From CAIYRG01 sp036273455 (lineage in GTDB: Bacteria; Pseudomonadota; Alphaproteobacteria; Micropepsales; Micropepsaceae), in contig DASUHP010000026.1 of assembly GCA_036273455.1 (NCBI GenBank), positions 1-64,000 of the forward strand: a stretch of 64,000 nucleotides of DNA, in the 5' to 3' direction. Below are positions 17,168 through 26,005 of this stretch, piece by piece (the stretch's first letter is position 1; every line of letters begins with the position of its first letter). Position numbers and translations under genes: made by a program. Below the pieces are notes generated by a model that worked only from the letters and a program-made list of their open reading frames with translations, searched no databases and was not told the DNA's origin.

Positions 17168-18726
17168 TGCTGACGTAACGAAAGCAGCCCGCCACGGTGT
17201 TGCGGGACGGCGAGCGAACGTCCGGCCATCTTTTGGATAAACGCGCCGAATGTCGGTGGCTTGTCGCTTGCCAGAACATTTGCGGCAAAGACACGGCCCA
17301 TCTGAATCAACATGAAGGCGGTGGTCGCGACGATCAAAACGGCCGTGCCCACGATCTCAAATAGCGGCGGGTTCGCAGGCAGGCGGAACATCATGAGAAA
17401 CGGCGTGTAGATCGGTATCCAGGAAAGAACGGTTGCAATCACTCCGTTCGGCGCGGCTATGACGGCAGACATGAAAAACACCGGAAGGACGACGACCAGC
17501 ATCATCGGGGCGGCGAATGACTGTGCATCCTGGACCGAGGGCATCATGCTGCCCATCGCGAGATACATGGAGGAATAAATCAGAAGCGCGGCGACAAAAT
17601 AAATGGCCATGGCGGCGTAGACATAAAGAGGCAGATCGCCGAGGCCCGAAAGAATCGACAGCCCACCCGGGAAGAAAGCTGCCGCTACGCCGATGGCCAT
17701 TACAGTCATTATCCCCATCATCGTCAGAGCAGAACCAAGGGCGCCGAGAAGTTTGCCGGCCATGAAGTTTGTAGAGCTGGTGCAAGACAGGATGAGTTCG
17801 ACGACGCGGTTTGATTTTTCCTCGATCACGCCACCCAGAAGCATGCCGGCATTGCTGAGGACCGAGAACATCAGCAGATAGCCGAGAAGTCCCGGGACCA
17901 GTGTTTTCAGCCTGTCGCGATTGGCCGCTCTTGTTCCCGAAGGATCAACAGGCGATCGTTCCTTAATGCCGGCGGTTCGCCCCAAATCCAGCATCAGGTT
18001 TTGGCGATCCAGCCCAGCCGGCGCCAGTGCCTGGATCGTCAGCTCCTTCGAAAAACTCGCTGCGATGAAGCCGGTGAAATTGTTGCCCGCCGGCGTGTCG
18101 CGCCAGATTTCCACCGATGCTTCCTGTCCGGGTGCGACGCCGAAATTTTCCGGCACGACGACGACATAACGAAGGTCGGGGTCCCCATCGCGGCGCGTTC
18201 CGGAAAGATAGGATTTGGCGACGGACGCAAATCCTGCGGGTTTTGCCTTGCTGAGCGAGCCGGGCGGGGGCACCAGGTTCCAGCGCTCGGGCGGCGCGGT
18301 GAATCCCGGCGCTTTCGGTTTCAGGGACGGACTTACCGTGGCGAGAATCTCTTTTGCGCCACCCATGCGCTCAAAGTTCGCAAGCGCCTGACTGTCTCCA
18401 TACGGAGCGTCCAGCATTGCCAGGGTTTGCGGCGCATGGCGCTCAATGGCGTAAATATCACCGTATTGCCGGACATAATCATTCAGGGCCAGACGCGTTC
18501 TATGCTCGTCGTCCTGTTTGAGACTTTGCGCGACAAGATCAAAATAGCCGTGCTGGCTGCGGTCGATGACGGTGAATCTATCGGCTTGCGTAGCGCGTGC
18601 TGTCAAAACGGGCACGCCGATGCTCAGGCCGATGAGCAATGGCACGACCAGAATGCCGATCAGCGCGCCGCGCCGGGTGATGAATTTCAGGTATTCGTAC
18701 CGGGCAATCAGAAGGACTTGCCTCAT
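17164..18726 (-). CDS. ABC-2 type transporter permease (NatB-like)
   Basis: The 520-residue membrane protein has an N-terminal helix (RRGALIGILVVPLLIGLSIG), a large periplasmic loop, and about five helices in its C-terminal half, including GLLGYLLMFSVLSNAGMLLG and the conserved region EEKSNRVVELILSC typical of NatB/ABC-2 permeases. It probably forms an exporter with the ATPase encoded just upstream, overlapping it by four bases. Related systems export sodium or drugs, or act on the envelope; the cargo here is unknown. It also overlaps the PobA-like gene downstream by four bases. Confidence 0.87.
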   Translation of the reverse strand: MRQVLLIARYEYLKFITRRGALIGILVVPLLIGLSIGVPVLTARATQADRFTVIDRSQHGYFDLVAQSLKQDDEHRTRLALNDYVRQYGDIYAIERHAPQTLAMLDAPYGDSQALANFERMGGAKEILATVSPSLKPKAPGFTAPPERWNLVPPPGSLSKAKPAGFASVAKSYLSGTRRDGDPDLRYVVVVPENFGVAPGQEASVEIWRDTPAGNNFTGFIAASFSKELTIQALAPAGLDRQNLMLDLGRTAGIKERSPVDPSGTRAANRDRLKTLVPGLLGYLLMFSVLSNAGMLLGGVIEEKSNRVVELILSCTSSTNFMAGKLLGALGSALTMMGIMTVMAIGVAAAFFPGGLSILSGLGDLPLYVYAAMAIYFVAALLIYSSMYLAMGSMMPSVQDAQSFAAPMMLVVVLPVFFMSAVIAAPNGVIATVLSWIPIYTPFLMMFRLPANPPLFEIVGTAVLIVATTAFMLIQMGRVFAANVLASDKPPTFGAFIQKMAGRSLAVPQHRGGLLSLRQH

Positions 18727-19646
18727 CCGGCATGTTCCTTCTGTTCAGCCAGTGAAATGAACACGTCGTGCAGACTCGCTTCGGCAATCTCGAAATGAGC
18801 AGGGACAATACCTTTTTCGAAACATGCGGCCAGGATAGTGCGGCCATCCGCATGTTTGGCCAGCCCCAATTCCCAGGTGGGGCGGGCGCCGGTTGGCGGG
18901 ACGGCCTGCGTCACGCCCGAAACCATGCGCAGGAAAGAAAGATCTTCATCGGCTGCAATGCGGACGCGCCGCGGCAGAGAGGCGCGCGCCTCTCTTTGTG
19001 TGCCATCAAACCGGATGCGCCCCTTGTTGATGATAATGATGCGGTCGGCCAGACGCTCCGCATGCACCATTGTGTGCGTAGAAAAGAGAACGGTTTTCCC
19101 GTGCTGCACTTTTTCCCGGATGAGCTTTTCCAGGATCTCCTGATTGAGCGGGTCCAGGCCGGAAAAGGGTTCGTCGAGAATAAGAAGATCGGGGTCGTGG
19201 GCGATCGCAGCGATCAGGGCAACTTTTTGCGCCATGCCCTTGGAAAGCCCGTCGATGCGAGAGCGCGCGAACGAGCCAAGCCCAAAATATTCCAGCAGAG
19301 ACCTGGCCTGCAGGTTTGCTTCTTTCAGCGGTACGCCCTTAAGCGTTGCGAAATACGCGATGGTGGCATTCGCGCGCATGCGCCGGTACAGCCCGCGTTC
19401 CTCCGGCAGATAGCCGACTTGCCGCAGCGACGCCGGTTCCGGCGCTTTGCCGAAGACGCGCACCTCACCCGAATCGGGCTCGAAGATGTTCAGGATCATT
19501 CGCAGGGTTGTTGTTTTCCCGGCGCCGTTGGCACCGAGAAACCCAACAATTTGCCCCCTGGGCACACAAAAACTGGCGTCATCGACGGCGACAAGCTCGC
19601 CAAAGCGCTTGGAGACATGGGCAAGTTCTAGCGCGTGATCCGCCAT
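18723..19646 (-). CDS. ABC transporter ATP-binding protein (NatA-like)
   Basis: The 307-residue ATPase has Walker A (GANGAGKTTT), the Q loop (VGYLPEERGLY), the signature DGLSKGMAQKV, Walker B (LLILDEP) and the switch histidine in FSTHTMVHAE. A C-terminal DUF4162-like extension of about 80 residues follows, usual in ABC-2 exporters. It is the first gene of a three-gene minus-strand unit with the permease and the PobA-like hydroxylase, each overlapping the next by four bases. Confidence 0.92.
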   Translation of the reverse strand: MADHALELAHVSKRFGELVAVDDASFCVPRGQIVGFLGANGAGKTTTLRMILNIFEPDSGEVRVFGKAPEPASLRQVGYLPEERGLYRRMRANATIAYFATLKGVPLKEANLQARSLLEYFGLGSFARSRIDGLSKGMAQKVALIAAIAHDPDLLILDEPFSGLDPLNQEILEKLIREKVQHGKTVLFSTHTMVHAERLADRIIIINKGRIRFDGTQREARASLPRRVRIAADEDLSFLRMVSGVTQAVPPTGARPTWELGLAKHADGRTILAACFEKGIVPAHFEIAEASLHDVFISLAEQKEHAG

Positions 19647-19765
19647 CTACTGATTCCGCCGCGAACCCACCGACGATAACAATCTTGTTGGCCCAATGTC
19701 AGCGAGGCATGCGGGCCGCAACCTGCGACCCGCCCCAGATTCGCCCAAAACAGTTTATGATGAAC

Positions 19766-21028
19766 TTACGATGCCCTGCTGGCGAGCGGCGCGGCCTTGC
19801 GTGAGCCAGACAGCGCCCCCCGGTTGGCCCCACCCCGTCCATTTCGTGGCTGGTGATGATGGCGGCTCCCCGCGGGTTTTGGTGCCGCCTGCGCGCGCGG
19901 GTCTCCCCGCATTGGAGTGAGTGGCTGTTTCAGCAATTTTTCGATCGAGCGGAGTGAATCCCGCTCCGACGGATCGCAAAACGCGATCGCGATGCCACTG
20001 CTTCCGGCGCGTGCTGTGCGGCCGATGCGGTGCACGTAGTTCTCAGGCGCCTCGGGAATCTCGAAATTAACGACATGGCTGACGTCGTCGATATCGATGC
20101 CCCGGGCCGCGATGTCTGTCGCGACCAGGATGCGGCTGCGGCCATGGCGGAATTCGTCCAGCGCCCGCTGTCGCGCATTTTGCGATTTGTTGCCATGAAT
20201 CGCGTGGGCCACATGACCGGATTTTTCAAGTTGCCCGGCGACCTTGTTTGCGCCGTGTTTGGTGCGGGTGAATACCATCACCCGCGTCATGGATGCATCG
20301 CGCAGCAATTCATCCAGCAGCTCGCGTTTCCCCTGCGTCGGCACGTAATAAACCTGTTGCTCGACCTTTTCCGCCGCAATGCGTGCGGGGGACACCTCCA
20401 CGCGTACCGGATCGCGCAGGATCTCCTTCACCAGATGAGCCACTTCACCCGGCATGGTCGCCGAGAAAAGCATGGTCTGGCGCTGCTTCGGCAAATGCGA
20501 AACAATGCGGCGCACATCCCGGATGAAACCCATATCGAACATGCGGTCGGCTTCATCGATGACGAGCGTCGTGGCTGCATGGAGCTGGACATGTTTCCGC
20601 TGCACCAGGTCCAGCAGCCGGCCGGGCGTTGCGACGAGAATATGGACGCCTGAACGCAATGCCTGAATCTGCGGGTTGGCATTCACGCCGCCCAGGATCA
20701 CGGCATGGCGGAGTTTCAGATGGCGGCCATAGCAGCGTAGGGATTCGTCGATCTGAAGCGCGAGTTCGCGTGTCGGCGCAAGAATGAGCACGGATGCACA
20801 GCGGGGCGCGGAAGTCACACGGTTCGCCGCCAATCGCTGCAATATCGGCAGCCCGAACGCCGCGGTTTTTCCGGTGCCGGTCTGCGCAATACCAAGGACA
20901 TCGCGGCCCGTGAGAACGAGCGGGATGGCCTGCGTCTGAATGGGAGTTGGGTCGTCATAACCTTCTGCGGCGAGCGCGCGGAGAAGCGGCTCGGCCAGGC
21001 CGAGCGCCATAAAATTCGAATGAGACAC
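19766..21028 (-). CDS. DEAD-box RNA helicase (RhlE-like)
   Basis: The 420-residue helicase contains the Q motif (GYDDPTPIQTQAIP), motif I (AQTGTGKT), Ia (PTRELALQ), motif II (DEAD, within VIDEADRMFD), motif III (SAT), and the second-domain motifs (VATDIAARGIDID and HRIGRTARAG). A basic, glycine- and histidine-rich tail of about 60 residues (RHHHQPRNGRGG) probably binds RNA. RhlE-type helicases remodel rRNA and mRNA structures, often in the cold. The neighbouring divergent cold-shock gene supports a cold-related role. Confidence 0.92.
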   Translation of the reverse strand: MSHSNFMALGLAEPLLRALAAEGYDDPTPIQTQAIPLVLTGRDVLGIAQTGTGKTAAFGLPILQRLAANRVTSAPRCASVLILAPTRELALQIDESLRCYGRHLKLRHAVILGGVNANPQIQALRSGVHILVATPGRLLDLVQRKHVQLHAATTLVIDEADRMFDMGFIRDVRRIVSHLPKQRQTMLFSATMPGEVAHLVKEILRDPVRVEVSPARIAAEKVEQQVYYVPTQGKRELLDELLRDASMTRVMVFTRTKHGANKVAGQLEKSGHVAHAIHGNKSQNARQRALDEFRHGRSRILVATDIAARGIDIDDVSHVVNFEIPEAPENYVHRIGRTARAGSSGIAIAFCDPSERDSLRSIEKLLKQPLTPMRGDPRAQAAPKPAGSRHHHQPRNGRGGANRGALSGSRKAAPLASRAS

Positions 21029-21534
21029 GAATAAGCCTTATCTACCAGGAACGCGCAGGACGCGCGTTCACGGCTGTTTGCCGTCTTCCACGCACATCTG
21101 GAGCAACGGGAGTTGGTTAAAATCTGCCTCGCCGTGACTGGCACTGTGATTGCGCCGTCGTGCGACTGCGAGCGAATGAAGTTCATATGCCTGCATGGGC
21201 GGGTGAAGTCAATCCGGGCACGGATGGAGATTTTGCCGGTAAATTCACTGTTGCTTCATTTGTCCATGCGTCAGGCCAGAACTTCAACGCAGCCAGTCCT
21301 GGTCTGTTCCAGTTGGCCAGTACCGCCACTGGAGTTCCGCTCTCTTGCAAAACGTCCTGAGGAGCCCTATTTTGTACCTCGCGACGGTTTCCGTCAGAAG
21401 AAGCGCAACTGTTAAGACCCGACCCGTACTCGTTGCGCGCCTGGCTGATACAGCAATCCTTCCCTGATGACTTTTGCCTGTCGCGGCCGCGTGAGCATGG
21501 GCTTTCGCGGAAATCACATCATCAGGAGCAATCG
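21029..21534. other. Intergenic region between helicase and cold-shock genes
   Basis: These 506 bases lie between divergent genes and hold no convincing coding frame. Short open frames exist on both strands but lack ribosome sites and recognisable products. The region should contain the helicase promoter and the promoter and long 5' leader that is usual for cold-shock genes; no conserved RNA element could be identified by eye. Confidence 0.6.
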
Positions 21535-21735
21535 ATGATCGGAACAGTGAAGTTCTTCAATACCCAAAAAGGCTTTGGCTTCATCGCGCCCGATGGCGGC
21601 GCCAAAGACGTGTTCGTCCACGCGACCGCCGTGGAGGCCGCAGGCATGCGCAGCCTTGCCGAGGGCCAGCGCGTGTCGTTTGACGTCCAGCCGGACGCGC
21701 GTGGATCGAAAGCGGTCAACCTGAAGACCGCATAA
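21535..21735 (+). CDS. Cold-shock domain protein (CspA family)
   Basis: The 66-residue single cold-shock domain has RNP1 (KGFGFIAPD) and RNP2 (VFVHATAV), and starts MIGTVKFFN as is usual. It binds single-stranded RNA and DNA and keeps mRNA unfolded. AGGAG lies eight bases before the ATG. The frame is open further upstream, but that would add an extension with no family match. Two tiny basic proteins are encoded directly downstream on the same strand. Confidence 0.95.
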   Translation: MIGTVKFFNTQKGFGFIAPDGGAKDVFVHATAVEAAGMRSLAEGQRVSFDVQPDARGSKAVNLKTA

Positions 21736-21797
21736 TCTACGGTCGGGCGCGGGCGAGACGCTCAGGCGGATCGCCCACCCATTCAACCGAGGCAAAT

Positions 21798-22034
21798 GTG
21801 AGCAAACCTGAAAATCGCATGAGCGTAAGAGAAGAAAAAGCCGCAGCTTTGGACGATTTCGTGAAAGCCGAACTCGCCCGGCTGAAAGCCGTCAACGACG
21901 CAAAGGCGGCGAAGCTGAAAGCCCTTCGCCTGGCCCGCGATGCAGCGGATGCCGCTCATGCTGCTGTCTCTGCGCCATCCGCCAAGCGCAAATCTGCCTC
22001 TGGCAAGACGCTGCACCTGCCGCGCCGGTCCTGA
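21798..22034 (+). CDS. Small Ala/Lys-rich protein (78 aa)
   Basis: The product is highly charged and helical: REEKAAALDDFVKAELARL, then a Lys/Ala stretch and a basic tail (SAKRKSASGKTLHLPRRS). It looks like a short coiled coil with a nucleic-acid-binding tail, but has no recognised domain. It begins 62 bases after the cold-shock gene, and the GAGGCAAATGTGAGC context offers either a GTG at 21798 or the ATG at 21819. Cotranscription with the cold-shock gene is likely. Confidence 0.55.
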   Translation: MSKPENRMSVREEKAAALDDFVKAELARLKAVNDAKAAKLKALRLARDAADAAHAAVSAPSAKRKSASGKTLHLPRRS

Positions 22035-22056
22035 CCACTCCTGCTGAGGAACTGTT

Positions 22057-22224
22057 ATGCCTTTCAAGCCCAACTATCATCAGGAACGTGCGTCGCGCGA
22101 TCGGGTGAAGAACGAGCGCAAGCAGGAAAAGCTTCGCAAACGCGAGGCGGCCGCGGCAGAAAGGAAAGCGGCACGCGAGACGTCTCCGGAACCAGGCGAC
22201 CCGCAAACGCCGGATGAGGTTTAA
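22057..22224 (+). CDS. Small charged protein (55 aa)
   Basis: The product begins MPFKPNYHQERASRDRVKNE, continues with a Lys/Arg/Glu-rich helix (RKQEKLRKREAAAAERKAAR) and ends in an acidic tail. GAGG lies 11 bases before the ATG. It starts 22 bases after the previous small gene, so the three genes csp, 78-aa and 55-aa probably form one unit. No family is recognised. The strong codon order and charge pattern suggest a real protein rather than chance. Confidence 0.6.
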   Translation: MPFKPNYHQERASRDRVKNERKQEKLRKREAAAAERKAARETSPEPGDPQTPDEV

Positions 22225-22442
22225 CGACTAATTCGATATTCGGCGCTATCGCGGCGCGGCGAAGCAAACGCTGATTTTGGCGCTTTTGAGCTTCTCAAGA
22301 TTTTCGTAGGTCGTGGCCATCTGCTCGTAATAAGTCCACGAGTTACATCAGTTGATCCCGCTACTTTCCTGTCATCGCCGCAGCGGAACTGCGAATTTCC
22401 TTCGCGCTGGCCCGAAAGATTGCGGCCTTCCTGCAGTAATCA

Positions 22443-22691
22443 TCAGCCCGCTTCCTGAGCTGCCGGTGTAAGTTCGTATTCATCGCGTAACTCACCGGCG
22501 ATGCGTGTCAGCAGGGCGCAGCAATCGGCATGAGCCGCCTTGCTGGTGGTTGGTGGTACGCAGTCGATTCCCCATCCCGTGCGCATTCTTCGGATCTGCA
22601 GCGACATACCGGGCGGACAAATCCGGCTCTCCCGGGCGCGGTCCAGTATCATGTCGCGAAGTTCGTCGGCGGTCTTGGACGTTTTAGCCAT
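22443..22691 (-). CDS. Small hypothetical protein (82 aa)
   Basis: The product has an N-terminal helix (KTADELRDMILDRARESRIC), a short beta-like segment (SLQIRRMRTGWGIDCVPP) and a C-terminal helix with two adjacent cysteines (HADCCALLTRIAGELRDEY). GAGG precedes the ATG at 22691. The pattern resembles many small uncharacterised proteins of rhizobia-like bacteria, but I cannot assign a family. Confidence 0.5.
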   Translation of the reverse strand: MAKTSKTADELRDMILDRARESRICPPGMSLQIRRMRTGWGIDCVPPTTSKAAHADCCALLTRIAGELRDEYELTPAAQEAG

Positions 22692-23878
22692 GCTCTGCCT
22701 CAATGGTGCCAGATGTGGTCGTGGCGATCACATCGCCAGACAGCGTAAGCCATTCCGATTGCCGGGCGGAGCCCATGTTCTCACAATGTTGCCGATCCCG
22801 CTCGGCGGATTCAGCTGTGCTGCGTCTGAATCTGTCGTGCATGGCATTGCCGGGAAGCCGGCAAGCACCGTGCGGCTGTCATCTATTGCGATCTGCGTTT
22901 GGCCCGTCACCCATCGCATCACGCTTAGTTCCCTCGTCGCCCACATCCGGAATTCCGTGAGTATTTTGTAGCTGCGATCGATGTTGGCAGCCGTGTCTGC
23001 GGCGTGATGGTTGGCGGAATCAAAATGAGGAAAGTGCCTGGCCACGAAGCGCCTCCTGCCTGCTGCGAGCGGGAGTGCGCCAGACCTCTTCCGTGGAGGG
23101 GTGCTGTCTCTCAGCCATCGGCGCTCGATACAGATGCCTATGATGAGATGAACTTAACCCCCGCCGTCCCGGTTGTCGAATCTCGTGTTCGATTCTCCGG
23201 GAATCCCGGCAACCTGTCAGCGGATTTTACCACAGGCATGGTGTCGGCAAGCGCGGCCGCGAAGCATTAACGCGTTGGCGGAACTACGCGGCAAAGAGTG
23301 CAGGGATTACCGGCTGCGCTTCGACAAGCTGAGGCATTCCCTGGCCGAAACCAACTCCGTACTCACCCGGCCGCCGTCGCCGTTGAGCGTGCGGCTGAAC
23401 GATGCAAATTTTCGTGCTGCCTTGATTTGCGCCGGCAGCCGCCGCCACGGAAGAAATCTCCGCTGGCAGGCAAAACGGCTTGTTCGATGAGCGGGCTCGC
23501 TTCTTTGGAAAAATTTGGGGGCGGCGAGAATTTATATTCCGGATTGCCGGAACCTCGCCGCCCGCAGGACTGTCGGGGTTCCCCGCTCCTGCCTGTATAT
23601 GGAACGCCGCCGTCGCTGTGCGGGCATGCACGTCACGCGAATGTTGGAATGTCCGCAAACGGACAATGTGCGGACAGGCTCGCGATTTCGTGCGTGCGGT
23701 ACAGCATGGAAACCGTGAGCTTACCCGGACGTGTCGCGCCAAGCGGGGCATAGAAGCGCAACGTGCCACGGCCGATCCCGGCTCGGCTTTACGCGACATA
23801 TGAAGGTAGCGCCTGATCCACGGCGGCGCCGCAATTCGCCCGGCGATCCGCAGCGCCGGCTACCACCTCGCGGGATTT
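22692..23878. other. Long stretch with no convincing gene
   Basis: About 1.2 kb with overlapping open frames on both strands, none of which has a good ribosome site, a recognisable product or a clean codon pattern. Frames up to about 170 codons (for example 23284-23799 minus) translate to Arg/Ser/Pro-rich, low-quality sequence. It also shows no clear repeat, tRNA-like fold or transposase remnant. It may be decayed DNA; the flanking small gene and the kelch gene are intact. Confidence 0.5.
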
Positions 23879-24859
23879 CTACGGCAGCCGGAAAGCGTAG
23901 ACCGCCAGCGAGGGTTTGTCGCTGCCGCAGCTTGACGAGCCGCCGATGAAATAGGCCGCGTCACCCGCAACCGCGGCGGCCTGCGCGTGCAGCGGCGTGG
24001 GGGCTTTCGCGAGGGCTCGCCAGCTGTTGGTCTTCGGATCATAGCCATCGAATTCGTCATAGGCAGTGCGTGTCCTGGCGTCCTTGCACTCGCCGCCGTA
24101 ATAAAGAATGAGCCCGCGATAATAGACGGCCGCGCCGCTGCTGCGCGGCGTCGGCATCGAAGCCAGCGGACGCCATTTATCGGCAGCTGCATCGTAAACG
24201 TCATGAAGCCCGACATTGTCGACAGTGGCGTTGGTCCGCCCGGCGAAAACGTGGAGTCCGTCACTCGCTACTACGGCCGCAAGGTGATCGCGCGCGACCG
24301 GCAGAGGAGCGGCCATGGTCCATTTCCCCGTAGCCGGATCATAGACCTCATGCGTTCCGACGGTTTTCCCATCCGCTGTACGCCCGCCGATCGCGTGAAG
24401 CTTTCCGTCAAGTGTGACAAGACTGATCGAGCCGCGGGGCGAGGACAGCGGCGCGACGGCGCGCCATTTGCCGGTCGCGACGTCGTATTCCAGCACCTGA
24501 TCGAGCGGGTTCTTATGAACCGTGACCGCAAAGCCGCCGGCGACATAGATTTTGCCGTTCAGCGCCGCAACGCCGGGATGGGATGCGCCAACCGGCATCG
24601 GCGCCAGATCGCGCCAACTGGCCGTTGCCGGGTCGAATTCCTGAAACAGCTCTGAAGCCTGAACGGTTGGAGTTTGACCACCTGCGACATAGATTTTGCC
24701 ATCGTAGGTATCGGCAACAATTTCGGTCCGGGCCGTCGTCATTTGTGCCGCGACGGACCAGGTACCATTGGACTCCGCCGCATATGTCGAAGCGGCGAAT
24801 AATGCCAGGAAGGAAAACAGGGCTGCTCTTCCCACGGCCAGGCTGATGACGCGTTTCAC
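23879..24859 (-). CDS. Exported kelch-repeat protein
   Basis: The 326-residue product has a signal peptide (AALFSFLALFAASTYA) and about six kelch repeats, each with a Gly-Gly pair (GKIYVAGGQ, GKIYVAGGF, GKLHAIGGR, LILYYGGE, AAYFIGGSS) and a following tryptophan (SWRDLAPMP, KWRAVAPL, KWTMAAPLP). These form a beta-propeller. A GTG at 24859, preceded by GGGAGGAAGC, is the preferred start; the open frame upstream to 25006 adds a non-signal extension. Possible roles include ligand binding or sialic-acid mutarotase-like activity; none is shown. Confidence 0.8.
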   Translation of the reverse strand: MKRVISLAVGRAALFSFLALFAASTYAAESNGTWSVAAQMTTARTEIVADTYDGKIYVAGGQTPTVQASELFQEFDPATASWRDLAPMPVGASHPGVAALNGKIYVAGGFAVTVHKNPLDQVLEYDVATGKWRAVAPLSSPRGSISLVTLDGKLHAIGGRTADGKTVGTHEVYDPATGKWTMAAPLPVARDHLAAVVASDGLHVFAGRTNATVDNVGLHDVYDAAADKWRPLASMPTPRSSGAAVYYRGLILYYGGECKDARTRTAYDEFDGYDPKTNSWRALAKAPTPLHAQAAAVAGDAAYFIGGSSSCGSDKPSLAVYAFRLP

Positions 24860-25024
24860 AGCTTCCTCCCCGATGACAGACAGGCCAAGGTTAGCACGCG
24901 GTTCAGCCGTTCCTAAGCCGCGGCAGCGCAGTCTTGCGTCTCGAAGGGCAAGCTGCAAATCTCGCCAAATCCGTGTATTAACTGGAAAAAGCGACGCGGA
25001 CACCAATCAAAGAGGCCCCAATCC

Positions 25025-26002
25025 TTGCGGACCAGCCGGCGCGAAGCCATTGTCGTCCTGCTCTCCACCGCCTTCATGGCAGTGACAGCTCCGGCATTGG
25101 GACAGACGCTGACAAAAGTCCGGGTCGGCAAGGCCATCAGCTCGTCATTTCCCTTCTCCGGGCTGGAGCTCGGCCAGAAGACGGGCATCTGGAAAGCCGC
25201 AGGGCTGGAGGTCGAGATCTCCACTTTCCGCGGCGATGGACAATTGCAGCAGGCATTGGCCGCCGGATCGGTCGATTTCGGCTTTGGCTCCGGGCCAGGC
25301 ATGGGTTACGCCGCCAAGGGCGTTCCGGCGCACGCGGTCGCCGCGGTCGCCAACAAACCCGCCAACATGGCGCTCGTCGTCGGCAAGGCGAGCCACGTCA
25401 CCAGCATTGCCGGGCTGAAGGGCAAACGCATCGGCGTTTCCACCGCCGGCTCGCTCACCGATTGGCTGGCACGCAATATTGCGGTGGCCAATAAGTGGAA
25501 AACCACCGACATCGACATTCTTCCCATGGGCGACATGCGTGCCCGGATCGCTGCAATGCGTTCGGGCGAACTTGCCGCCGCAGTCACTTCGATTCAGGAA
25601 GCCTATGAAATTCAGGACAACGGTCAGGGCACGGTGCTCGCCACCTTTGCCGATGTGGTGCCGCATTTTCACACCCATGTGGTCTTTGCCCGCGATACGC
25701 TGATCAAGGGAAATCCCGATCTCGTGCGGCGTTTTCTCAAAACCTGGTTCACTGTCGCCGCTTACATGCGCGACCATCGTGCCGAAGCGGTGAAGAATGC
25801 TGCCGACACCATGAAGCTCGATCCAAAAGTCATCGACCAAACCTATCCGATCGAGATCAGCGGCATGAATTTCGACGGCAGGTTCGATCCGGCTGCGCTG
25901 GATGTCATCCGCGCGTCGCTGAAAGACCTTGGGATACTCGACCGCGAGCCGCCGGTTTCGGCCATGCTGGCGACCGGTTTTGCGCCGGTGAAAGTCAACT
26001 GA
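25025..26002 (+). CDS. ABC importer substrate-binding protein (NMT1/SsuA-like)
   Basis: The 325-residue periplasmic protein starts at a TTG after AGAGG and has a signal peptide (IVVLLSTAFMAVTAPALG). The mature part has the NMT1/THI5/SsuA pattern: VGKAISSSFPFSGLELGQK, AAGSVDFGFGSG, LKGKRIGVSTAGSLTDW and GDMRARIAAMRSGELAA. Family members bind nitrate, sulfonates, taurine, pyrimidine precursors or aromatic acids. The ATPase and two permeases follow directly, then hydantoinase-type genes, so the ligand may be a cyclic amide or related nitrogen compound. Confidence 0.88.
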   Translation: MRTSRREAIVVLLSTAFMAVTAPALGQTLTKVRVGKAISSSFPFSGLELGQKTGIWKAAGLEVEISTFRGDGQLQQALAAGSVDFGFGSGPGMGYAAKGVPAHAVAAVANKPANMALVVGKASHVTSIAGLKGKRIGVSTAGSLTDWLARNIAVANKWKTTDIDILPMGDMRARIAAMRSGELAAAVTSIQEAYEIQDNGQGTVLATFADVVPHFHTHVVFARDTLIKGNPDLVRRFLKTWFTVAAYMRDHRAEAVKNAADTMKLDPKVIDQTYPIEISGMNFDGRFDPAALDVIRASLKDLGILDREPPVSAMLATGFAPVKVN

Positions 26003-26005
26003 ATC

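Noticed and set aside
22728..23045. 105-codon minus-strand frame after the 82-aa gene
   Set aside because: No ribosome site or recognisable family; codon pattern not clearly protein-like. Left inside the unassigned stretch.
23170..23210. Sequence resembling a tRNA T-arm (GTTCGATTC)
   Set aside because: No acceptor stem, D-arm or anticodon arm could be built around it; the similarity comes from a short local palindrome.
23284..23799. Open frame of about 171 codons on the minus strand
   Set aside because: Arg/Ser/Pro-rich product without domain or ribosome site, overlapped by equally long frames on the plus strand.
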